This document shows positions 1-5,078 of a stretch of 8,507 nucleotides of DNA, one piece after another. The notes under the pieces were generated by a model. It made no database searches. It was not told the origin of the DNA and was given only the letters and a program-made list of their open reading frames with translations. A program made the translations under genes and the position numbers. The DNA is from Patescibacteria group bacterium (GTDB lineage Bacteria > Patescibacteriota > Minisyncoccia > UBA6257 > 02-FULL-45-10c), in NCBI GenBank assembly GCA_023474975.1, contig JAMCXE010000052.1, positions 1 to 8,507 of the forward strand, in the 5' to 3' direction. The stretch's first letter is position 1. Every line of letters starts with the position of its first letter.

Positions 1-24
1 TTTCTCGCCCTTCCTCTTTTTTCT
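1..24. repeat. Copy 1 of a 24-bp inverted repeat (partner at 1203-1226)
   Basis: Positions 1-24 on the plus strand match the reverse complement of 1203-1226 at 23 of 24 bases. The only difference is C against G in the middle of the core CTCGCC-N-TTCCTC. The match is cut by the window edge, so the repeat may be longer. The two copies bracket the small-RNA unit and the HTH gene. Part of the match is a low-complexity pyrimidine run, which lowers its weight, but the CTCGCC part is not simple sequence. Confidence 0.45.
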
Positions 25-75
25 TTCTTTATTTAAACGAACTACTGAACTTTCCCACCGACCGACCACGATCAT

Positions 76-109
76 AAAACAAAAGTCTCACTCTTTTTGG
101 AGTGAGACC
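76..109 (-). terminator. Rho-independent terminator
   Basis: On the minus strand GTCTCACTC (108-100) pairs perfectly with GAGTGAGAC (93-85) across a six-base loop. It is followed at once by TTTTGTTTT (84-76). A nine-pair stem with a T-rich tail in this orientation is a textbook intrinsic terminator for the transcript starting near 200. Confidence 0.8.
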
Positions 110-200
110 GAATATACCAATGATATAACTCAAAACATAAGTTTCGAGTCTATAGTTGGAAGATTCAGCCTCACACCAAATCTTGGAACCTTTATTTCTT
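76..200 (-). ncRNA. Candidate small RNA or terminated leader RNA, about 125 nt
   Basis: A good sigma70-type promoter (-10 at 212-207) is followed about 90 bases later by a clear intrinsic terminator, with no convincing ORF between. Between them are two further hairpins: 128-149 (nine pairs including one G-U, loop of four) and a weaker one pairing 160-165 with 179-184. I do not recognise a known family: it lacks visible T-box, SRP, tmRNA or purine-riboswitch signatures. The alternative is an attenuated or riboswitch-like leader for a minus-strand gene beyond position 1. A frame opens at ATG 75-73 and stays open to the window edge, but it has no usable ribosome binding site. The presence of a discrete transcription unit is fairly well supported; its identity is unknown. 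Confidence 0.5.
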
Positions 201-206
201 ATATTT

Positions 207-235
207 ATTATACCCTTTATTTTTCAAATCTGCAA
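207..235 (-). promoter_or_regulatory. Sigma70-type promoter for the small RNA or leader
   Basis: On the minus strand TTGCAG (235-230) and a consensus TATAAT (212-207) are separated by exactly 17 bases, giving a predicted start near 200-198. It lies downstream of the HTH gene's stop and fires away from it, so it makes a separate transcript. Confidence 0.65.
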
Positions 236-319
236 AACTGTAAAATGTTAATAATTTTATAGATGCTGCAGTTCACTAAAATATAACGTTATTCTCGACT
301 TTTTATTACACCCCCAGAT

Positions 320-1090
320 TCATATATTACCCTTCAAAACATACCCGGTTCCCGGACCGCCGTTACCCACCTTTTCAACTAATCCCTGATCGCATAATTT
401 TTGAATATCATATCTCAAAGTTCTTTCACTAACGCCGGGAAAACGGGCGACCAGGTCTTTCAAGTTGGCCCTGCCGAGCTGCCTGATCTTGTCGGTTATC
501 AAACCTTGCCGGATAGAAATACTGGAATCAACTTGCTGGATTGCCAGATTGCCGGATTGCCGAATTGCCGGAATATCTTCCTCATCCGCCACATTGCTGC
601 TCGCGGAGGAATACGCTCTTTCAACTATCTCCTTTTCCTTATCTATATTTGCCATTTCTGAAGCCGCCCGGCGCCCGGAAACCACCTGATCCTCTATTAC
701 TGCAGGAGGCATAGAAAAAATAGTTTCTAAATTCGGCAACTCCCCTGCAAATGGGTTTTCAATTGCCGAATTGCCGAATTGCCGGATTGCCGAATTAAAA
801 GAATCTATTTCCCTTATCAATATATTGGCATTGACCGGCTCTATTTCATAAAGAGAATGACCAATGCGAACTAATACGTCTAAAGCGGCAATGTTTTTGA
901 AAACTTTTAATAAAGACTGCTTATCAGATGCATCTTCGCTGCTAACCGCCACGTTCTCCAAAAACTCAAAACTCAACCTTTCCAAACGATCTCTTAAGTC
1001 GCTTCTTTTGATATAAAAAGAAATTCTGGTCAGGGCATATGCTATCTCGCGGGCCCTTTGCTTCAAAAATTCGGGAGTGATCGATGACAT
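320..1090 (-). CDS. Protein with C-terminal winged helix-turn-helix (DeoR-like); function unknown
   Basis: This is a 256-residue protein. Residues about 192-253 form a DeoR/HTH_11-like winged helix: a first helix around ITDKIRQLG, then LKDLVARFPGVSERTLRYDI with the recognition helix at about 221-232, then a glycine-rich wing (GNGGPGTGY). Residues 1-100 are predicted helical, without a signal peptide or membrane segment, and look like a helical bundle. Residues 110-190 are low-complexity linker. The linker contains two stretches (about 99-110 and 174-186, reading IRQFGNSAI and IRQSGNLAI) encoded by tandem 8-bp DNA repeats, so part of it is probably repeat-derived. It likely binds DNA as a regulator, but the target is unknown and no effector domain (for example the DeoR sugar-phosphate domain) is visible. 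The start at 1090 has no Shine-Dalgarno; a promoter is proposed at 1163-1135. The stop is TGA. Confidence 0.85.
   Translation of the reverse strand: MSSITPEFLKQRAREIAYALTRISFYIKRSDLRDRLERLSFEFLENVAVSSEDASDKQSLLKVFKNIAALDVLVRIGHSLYEIEPVNANILIREIDSFNSAIRQFGNSAIENPFAGELPNLETIFSMPPAVIEDQVVSGRRAASEMANIDKEKEIVERAYSSASSNVADEEDIPAIRQSGNLAIQQVDSSISIRQGLITDKIRQLGRANLKDLVARFPGVSERTLRYDIQKLCDQGLVEKVGNGGPGTGYVLKGNI
506..572. repeat. Tandem 8-bp repeats TTGCCGGA/TTGCCGAA, array A
   Basis: Five consecutive 8-bp units occupy 533-572 (TTGCTGGA, TTGCCAGA, TTGCCGGA, TTGCCGAA, TTGCCGGA), and an isolated TTGCCGGA lies at 506-513. Because 8 is not a multiple of 3, the coded peptide only repeats every eight residues, which gives the IRQxGNxAI pattern in the HTH protein. 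The array sits in the linker just before the DNA-binding domain. Confidence 0.85.
732..794. repeat. Tandem 8-bp repeats TTGCCGAA/TTGCCGGA, array B, with one inverted unit
   Basis: Four consecutive units cover 763-794 (TTGCCGAA, TTGCCGAA, TTGCCGGA, TTGCCGAA). A single inverted unit, TTCGGCAA, lies at 732-739, so AATTCGGCAA (730-739) can pair with TTGCCGAATT (771-780). The unit is the same as in array A, about 200 bases away in the same gene. Confidence 0.85.
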
Positions 1091-1134
1091 TTAAATTAAA
1101 GTGTTTAAAAAATAAGAACGAAACAACAAGGGTT

Positions 1135-1163
1135 ATTTTAATAAAAAAACAGCAAAAATACAA
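1135..1163 (-). promoter_or_regulatory. Possible promoter for the HTH gene
   Basis: On the minus strand TTGTAT (1163-1158) and TAAAAT (1140-1135) are 17 bases apart. The predicted start near 1128 would give a leader of about 38 nt before the ATG at 1090. The region is very AT-rich, so chance matches are likely. Confidence 0.35.
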
Positions 1164-1202
1164 GGGGATAAAAAATGAATGACATAAAGCAAATAGAATG
1201 GC

Positions 1203-1226
1203 AGAAAAAAGAGGAACGGCGAGAAA
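1203..1226. repeat. Copy 2 of a 24-bp inverted repeat (partner at 1-24)
   Basis: This is the inverted partner of positions 1-24, with 23 of 24 bases matching. It starts two bases past the stop codon of the polytopic membrane protein. Read on the minus strand it is pyrimidine-rich, with a T6 run, but has no hairpin, so it is not an ordinary intrinsic terminator. Confidence 0.45.
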
Positions 1227-1228
1227 AA

Positions 1229-1972
1229 TTAAATTTTCCAATTAGTAAAAGCGAATATCACGGCAAAAGAAAAACACAGAACCAAAAAATGCTTCCATAT
1301 TAATTCTTTACTAATAGTCCCGCGAAAATGATGCTTGCAAAAATCCAGCATAATGTAAACGAATACGGTCATCAATGTAGCCGAATTAATGAAACCGAGA
1401 GGCAAAAGAGAAACGGCCCAAAGAAGCTGCAGCGACAAAAAAGAAATGACCAGCGCAATGACCCTCCGCCTTTTTAAGAAATCTTTTTCCAACCAAAAAA
1501 GCCACTCGGTGACCAAAAGGACAATGCCGAAGAAAACCAAAAAATATTTACCGAAGAACCAATCATATCTGTTGGACAAAAAATAAGTCAGAAAAATAAG
1601 ATAGGACAACAAAATATTCTTTGCGTAATTCCATTTTGGCCGGCGCGCAAAAGCCAATTCCTTTATACCCAAAATAATATAAAAAATAAAAGAAAAGGCG
1701 ACGATTGCCGGGATCAAAAACTGAAAATGATTCAGCATATCGACTCCAAACAAAGAAACAAATAAAAGAACGATAAAAGAACGCAGGGTTTCCGCAGTAC
1801 TATGCACCCGGCCACCGAAATAAAGCAGCACGCTTATCAGAAAGAAAAAAAATATCGACAAGGCTGAAAATCCGGAGATCTTCGCCCAAAATAACAGCAA
1901 GGCAAAAGCAGCTGCTTTAAGAAGCAATTGCGATCGTACGATCCTCAAAGCCGATCTTAATTTTTCCACCAT
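1229..1972 (-). CDS. Polytopic membrane protein, family unknown
   Basis: This 247-residue protein is very rich in Phe, Leu and Ile. I see about eight or nine hydrophobic segments, at roughly residues 18-32, 36-53, 65-78, 83-104, 117-133, 140-160, 170-190, 193-211 and 227-243. They are separated by short positively charged loops such as ARRPKWNYAK and LKRRR. No catalytic or transporter motif is recognisable. The ATG at 1972 lies inside clpB, overlapping its last 56 bases in another frame. I accept this start because AAAGGAG stands nine bases upstream and the first residues (MVEKLRSALR) form a plausible cytoplasmic N-terminus. The overlap suggests translation coupled to clpB and shared heat-shock control; that is inferred. 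A role in envelope stress or membrane quality control would be a guess from position only. Confidence 0.75.
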   Translation of the reverse strand: MVEKLRSALRIVRSQLLLKAAAFALLLFWAKISGFSALSIFFFFLISVLLYFGGRVHSTAETLRSFIVLLFVSLFGVDMLNHFQFLIPAIVAFSFIFYIILGIKELAFARRPKWNYAKNILLSYLIFLTYFLSNRYDWFFGKYFLVFFGIVLLVTEWLFWLEKDFLKRRRVIALVISFLSLQLLWAVSLLPLGFINSATLMTVFVYIMLDFCKHHFRGTISKELIWKHFLVLCFSFAVIFAFTNWKI

Positions 1973-4577
1973 TTTTTAGTTCTCCTTTAATCATCTTATC
2001 CGCCAACTTATCGACTATGGTTTTCTGAATGAGGCGCTTTAAGTGCCTGGCGCCATACTCAGGATTATATCCATTTTCAACCAGATATTCTATAACGCCC
2101 TTATCTATCTGAAGATCAAATCCCCTTTCCTTGATCTTTCTCTTTATTATTTCCAATTGCAAACCAACTATTTTCCTTATATCGGCCTTAGACAGCGGAT
2201 TGAACACCACTACTTCGTCTATGCGGTTTAAAAATTCCGGCTTGAATCTTTCTCTGAGCGCTTCCTGGATCTTATCTTTGAACTCCTCCTTCCTTTCCTC
2301 AGCTGAACCGGCGGAAAAACCAATAGTAGACATCTGCCTCATATAAGGAGCGCCAACATTAGATGTCATTATTATTATCGTATTCTTGAAATTAACAGTC
2401 CTGCCCTTACTGTCGGTAAGACGGCCATTATCCAAAACCTGAAGCAAAATATTGAATACCTCCGGATGAGCTTTTTCTATTTCATCAAAAAGGATCAAAC
2501 TATACGGCTTGTGCCTTATAATTTCGGTGAGCTGGCCGCCCTCATCATAGCCGACATAGCCGGGAGGTGATCCAATAAGCTTGGAAATTGCGTGCTTTTC
2601 CATATATTCTGACATATCCACTCTGATAAGCGCCCTTTCATCATTGAACATAAATTCAGCCAAAGCTTTGGCTAATTCAGTCTTACCCACGCCGGTCGGA
2701 CCCAAGAACATAAACGAACCGAGCGGACGATTTTCGTCAGAAAGACCGGCCCTGGCGCGTCTTAACGCATTGGCCACAGCCATAATGCCTTCATTCTGAC
2801 CGACAACTCTATTTTCCAAAGCTTCCTCTATCTTAGCCAACTTGGCATTTTCCGATTCCAACATCTTGGATACGGGAATACCGGTCCAGCGAGCCACCAC
2901 GCCAGCAACATCCTCATCATCAACCATTTCTTTTATAAATTTCTCCGCTAGCCCATCGGCTTTTTTACCCTTTTTGGAAGAAGCGGATCCCTTCAATAAA
3001 TACTTCTTTTCAAAAGCCTTATATTCTTTTTCCGCCTGAGGCAACTCGCCATAAAGAATTTTTGCAACGCGTTCCAAATTACCGTCACGTTCAGCCACCT
3101 CGGCTTCATGCTTTAGATCGTCAATTCTCTTGCGTAATTTATTATGATCTTCAAATGTCATTTTTTCCGCATGCCATTTTCCGGAAAGAGCATCGTTCTC
3201 TTCTTTTAGCTTGGCTGTTTCTTTAGCGATGATCTTAAGCCTGGCCTTGCTTTGAGCGGTTTCTTCTTTTTGTAAAGCGGATCTTTCTATTTCCAGCTGA
3301 GTCAATTTTCTTCTGACGCGATCGATCTCTTGCGGCAAACTTTCACTTTCCAATCTTCTTGCCGCCGCAGCCTCGTCGATCAGATCAACTGCCTTATCCG
3401 GCAAAAATCTATCGGAAATATAACGAGCGGACAAATTAACCGCGGCAATGATAGCTTCGTCGCTTATCCTCAATCCATGATGGAGCTCGTATCTCTCTTT
3501 AAGGCCGCGTAAAATACTTACGCTATCTTCGATGGATGGCTCCTCAACCAAGATCGGCTGAAAACGGCGCTCAAGAGCAGGATCCTTTTCTATGTGTTTT
3601 TGAAATTCTTTCAAGGTGGTAGCGCCAATAGCGTGCAATTCGCCGCGAGCCAAGGCGGGCTTCAATAAATTAGAAGCGTCAATTGCTCCCTCAGCCGAAC
3701 CGGCGCCGACGATCATATGTATTTCATCTATAAATAATAAAAGCCTGCCGCTGGCATTCTGGATCTCTTTTATAAAAGCCTTCAAGCGATCTTCGAATTC
3801 TCCGCGGAATTTAGTTCCCGCTATCAATGATCCAATATCTAAAGCTATGATCTCTTTATCTTTAAGCGGCTCAGGAACATCTCCAGAAATAATTCTTTGC
3901 GCCAAACCCTCTACGACCGCAGTTTTTCCAACTCCGGGCTCACCTATTAATATAGGATTATTCTTGGTACGGCGGGATAAAACCTGTATCACCCTACGAA
4001 GTTCTTCTTCGCGGCCTATCACCGGATCAAGCTTCCCCTGCCTGGCCTTATCAGTTAAATTCACTGCGTATTTTTCCAAAACCTGAAATTTACTTTCCGG
4101 AGTTTCATCTACCACCCTAGTCGATCCTCTGAGCTCAGCCAATATTTTCATTGCGGCATCCCTCTTCATTCCAGCCTGCTCCAAAAGACGCTGAGCGGGC
4201 GATGGCACTTCCAAAATTCCAAAAAGCAGATGCTCGCAAGATACAAATTCGTCTTTTTGCGCCATAGCCAATTTTGCCGCCCGTTCCAATACCTGAATCA
4301 ATTCCTGTGAAAGATAAAGCTGTCCCATACTGATAGGAGAAGCGCTTAGCGCCTTTGGAAGCTTTTTAAGCTCTTCCTCAATATTTCTATCGAGCAAATC
4401 CAAATTAACACCACTCTTAGTAAGAAGTGGCTGCACCAAAGACTGGCTGTCGCTTATTAGAGCCGAAAGCAAATGTAGCGGTTTAAACTCGCTATGATTT
4501 CTTGAAGCCGCAAGCTCTTGACCGTTCTGAAGAGCTTCTTGAGCCTTAATAGTAAAACGATTGAAATTATTTTTCAT
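1917..4577 (-). CDS. clpB: ClpB-type AAA+ disaggregase (Hsp100) with a ClpP-loop-like IGF motif
   Basis: This 886-residue protein is a double-ring AAA+ unfoldase that extracts polypeptides from aggregates with DnaK. In order it has paired Clp N-domain repeats (about 5-150) and D1 with Walker A GEPGVGKT (212-219), pore loop KFRGEFE (256-262), Walker B LLFIDE (to 285) and arginines at 337-338. A long coiled middle domain follows (about 410-535), ending in the ClpB-like RVAKILYGELPQAEKEY. D2 has Walker A GPTGVGKT (626-633), pore loop GYVGYDEGG (from 673), Walker B LILFDE (694-699) and sensor-2 GARHLKR (842-848). E. coli ClpB has 857 residues. The long middle domain argues for ClpB over ClpC. Unusually, STIGFSAG (IGF at 752-754) lies between sensor 1 and PEFLNR, where ClpA/ClpC have the ClpP-docking loop. 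I chose ATG 4577. An in-frame TTG at 4592 lies inside a hairpin and would only add five residues. No Shine-Dalgarno precedes the ATG. Control is by CIRCE/HrcA. Confidence 0.95.
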   Translation of the reverse strand: MKNNFNRFTIKAQEALQNGQELAASRNHSEFKPLHLLSALISDSQSLVQPLLTKSGVNLDLLDRNIEEELKKLPKALSASPISMGQLYLSQELIQVLERAAKLAMAQKDEFVSCEHLLFGILEVPSPAQRLLEQAGMKRDAAMKILAELRGSTRVVDETPESKFQVLEKYAVNLTDKARQGKLDPVIGREEELRRVIQVLSRRTKNNPILIGEPGVGKTAVVEGLAQRIISGDVPEPLKDKEIIALDIGSLIAGTKFRGEFEDRLKAFIKEIQNASGRLLLFIDEIHMIVGAGSAEGAIDASNLLKPALARGELHAIGATTLKEFQKHIEKDPALERRFQPILVEEPSIEDSVSILRGLKERYELHHGLRISDEAIIAAVNLSARYISDRFLPDKAVDLIDEAAAARRLESESLPQEIDRVRRKLTQLEIERSALQKEETAQSKARLKIIAKETAKLKEENDALSGKWHAEKMTFEDHNKLRKRIDDLKHEAEVAERDGNLERVAKILYGELPQAEKEYKAFEKKYLLKGSASSKKGKKADGLAEKFIKEMVDDEDVAGVVARWTGIPVSKMLESENAKLAKIEEALENRVVGQNEGIMAVANALRRARAGLSDENRPLGSFMFLGPTGVGKTELAKALAEFMFNDERALIRVDMSEYMEKHAISKLIGSPPGYVGYDEGGQLTEIIRHKPYSLILFDEIEKAHPEVFNILLQVLDNGRLTDSKGRTVNFKNTIIIMTSNVGAPYMRQMSTIGFSAGSAEERKEEFKDKIQEALRERFKPEFLNRIDEVVVFNPLSKADIRKIVGLQLEIIKRKIKERGFDLQIDKGVIEYLVENGYNPEYGARHLKRLIQKTIVDKLADKMIKGELKNGGKIKIGFEDRTIAIAS
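1982..1988 (-). promoter_or_regulatory. Shine-Dalgarno that fixes the membrane protein start
   Basis: AAAGGAG on the minus strand (1988-1982) is followed by nine bases and then ATG at 1972-1970. It is the clearest minus-strand ribosome binding site in the window and justifies a start inside the clpB reading frame. It also encodes Lys-Gly-Glu of ClpB, so part of the match is constrained by that protein. Confidence 0.55.
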
Positions 4578-4637
4578 GCTATTTTTGCCCAAGAGGGCAA
4601 GTTAGTTAACGCAGCCCGATTAGCTGCAAAAATAAGC

Positions 4638-4695
4638 ACCCTGTTAAATAAAATCTTCGATTTTCTTTTGCTTTCAGCAAAAGATTTAACAGGGT
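4638..4695. repeat. 58-nt perfect three-way-junction palindrome
   Basis: ACCCTGTTAAAT (4638-4649) pairs with ATTTAACAGGGT (4684-4695), 12 pairs. Inside, AAAATC (4650-4655) pairs with GATTTT (4659-4664), six pairs, and CTTTTGCT (4665-4672) pairs with AGCAAAAG (4676-4683), eight pairs. The only unpaired bases are two TTC triloops (GAA in the minus-strand RNA). The 26 pairs contain no mismatch and no junction gap. Confidence 0.9.
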
Positions 4696-4738
4696 AAAGG
4701 TTTTCTGGCTCCGACAAGAGTCGGAGAGAAAGCCCTTT
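4696..4738. repeat. Extended hairpin at the 5' end of the clpB leader
   Basis: On the plus strand CTCCGAC (4709-4715) pairs with GTCGGAG (4720-4726) around AAGA. TTTCT (4702-4706) pairs with AGAAA (4727-4731) past a GG bulge, and AAAGG (4696-4700) pairs with CCTTT (4734-4738) past a small internal loop. That is 17 pairs. It abuts the three-way junction with no spacer, and its outer end is close to the predicted transcription start. Confidence 0.75.
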
Positions 4739-4748
4739 ATTTAATTCT

Positions 4749-4778
4749 ATCATAATAAAAAAATTAGCACTCTGTCAA
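4749..4778 (-). promoter_or_regulatory. clpB promoter, with its -35 box inside the CIRCE spacer
   Basis: On the minus strand a perfect TTGACA (4778-4773) lies within the nine-base CIRCE spacer. It is followed 18 bases later by TATGAT (4754-4749), predicting a start at about 4743-4740. HrcA bound to CIRCE would directly cover the -35 box, which explains repression without stress. An alternative -10, TATTAT (4757-4752), would be only 15 bases from the -35 box. Confidence 0.75.
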
Positions 4779-4793
4779 TGAGAGTGCTAATTT
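4757..4793 (-). terminator. CIRCE palindrome doubling as terminator of the htrA cluster
   Basis: On the minus strand AAATTAGCACTC (4793-4782) pairs with GAGTGCTAATTT (4772-4761) over a nine-base loop, 12 pairs, and the T-run continues to 4757. It lies 25 bases after the stop of the 83-residue protein. The stem is AT-rich, so it may be leaky, but there is no other terminator between this cluster and clpB. Confidence 0.5.
4764..4790. promoter_or_regulatory. CIRCE operator (HrcA binding site)
   Basis: TTAGCACTC, nine bases, then GAGTGCTAA is an exact match to the classical CIRCE consensus with its standard spacer. CIRCE is bound by the repressor HrcA, which loses activity on heat shock when GroEL is titrated. 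Its position over the clpB promoter predicts an HrcA-controlled clpB. The hrcA, groEL and dnaK genes are not in this window. Confidence 0.95.
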
Positions 4794-4817
4794 ACAAGAC
4801 CCTACCTGTCTATTTCT

Positions 4818-5069
4818 TTATAATTTATTAATGTCTTGGTTCAGCTGATCTATACTGGAATTCAAACTGCCCAAATCGGACGGATTGAGACCGGTGGAAA
4901 CGCTACTCTGAGTGCCCGTTCCAAGGTCTGGAGAGCTAGCCCCGCTCTGCGTCGGCTGAGGAGCGCTACCCTTATTGGCCTGCATGAGCAAATACCCAAC
5001 AAAGAAAACAATGACCAAAACAACGATCAATGTCACTATCCAGAAAGTTTTTTTAGAATTTGATTCCAT
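4818..5069 (-). CDS. Small single-pass membrane protein, function unknown
   Basis: This is an 83-residue protein. Residues 1-9 are polar with two lysines, and residues 10-29 form a strong hydrophobic segment (WIVTLIVVLVIVFFVGYLLM), giving a signal anchor. The remaining 54 residues are low in complexity and rich in Ser, Gly, Pro, Thr and Gln (about 31-65), ending in a short helix (SLNSSIDQLNQDINKL) with leucine/isoleucine spacing that could form a coiled coil. The likely topology is N-terminus in, tail outside. It starts nine bases after the stop of the coiled-coil gene and has no Shine-Dalgarno, so it is probably translated by coupling in the htrA cluster. Similar anchor-plus-linker proteins are often lineage-specific; I do not recognise a family. 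Confidence 0.75.
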   Translation of the reverse strand: MESNSKKTFWIVTLIVVLVIVFFVGYLLMQANKGSAPQPTQSGASSPDLGTGTQSSVSTGLNPSDLGSLNSSIDQLNQDINKL

Positions 5070-5078
5070 AGTTGTAGT

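Larger units (their letters stand above)
4578..4742 (-). promoter_or_regulatory. Long structured 5' leader of clpB, candidate cis-acting RNA
   Basis: From the predicted start near 4742 to the ATG there are about 165 nt without an ORF, and most of them pair. In transcript order: (a) a long hairpin 4738-4696; (b) a three-way junction 4695-4638 with no unpaired base except two GAA triloops; (c) a small hairpin GCAGC/GCTGC (4627-4623 with 4615-4611); (d) hairpin 4600-4585 (UUGCCC-UCUU-GGGCAA) ending eight bases before the AUG. Elements (a) and (d) share the same closed loop, C-UCUU-G. No known riboswitch or thermometer class (ROSE, fourU) is recognised. A role in heat-dependent translation or mRNA stability of clpB is inferred from position. 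Confidence 0.6.

Noticed and set aside
1..75. Minus-strand open frame from ATG 75 to the window edge (25 codons, basic)
   Set aside because: The ATG lies at the end of the terminator tail without a Shine-Dalgarno, and 25 codons are too few to judge. It could only be settled with sequence beyond position 1.
506..794. CRISPR array
   Set aside because: The units are 8 bp in direct tandem without spacers, inside a coding gene.
966..1241. 91-residue minus-strand ORF rich in Phe/Leu
   Set aside because: It overlaps the start of the HTH gene in another frame and covers an AT-rich spacer; its composition is that of translated AT-rich noncoding DNA.
3616..4086. 156-residue plus-strand ORF
   Set aside because: It is antisense to the strongly conserved D1 domain of ClpB, and the serine/proline-rich translation is a typical shadow frame.
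4638..4695. Three-way junction considered as an intrinsic terminator/attenuator
   Set aside because: The minus-strand sequence after the stem is GC then TTATTTTT, so the T-run is not adjacent, and termination here would cut off clpB. Attenuation is possible but not supported.
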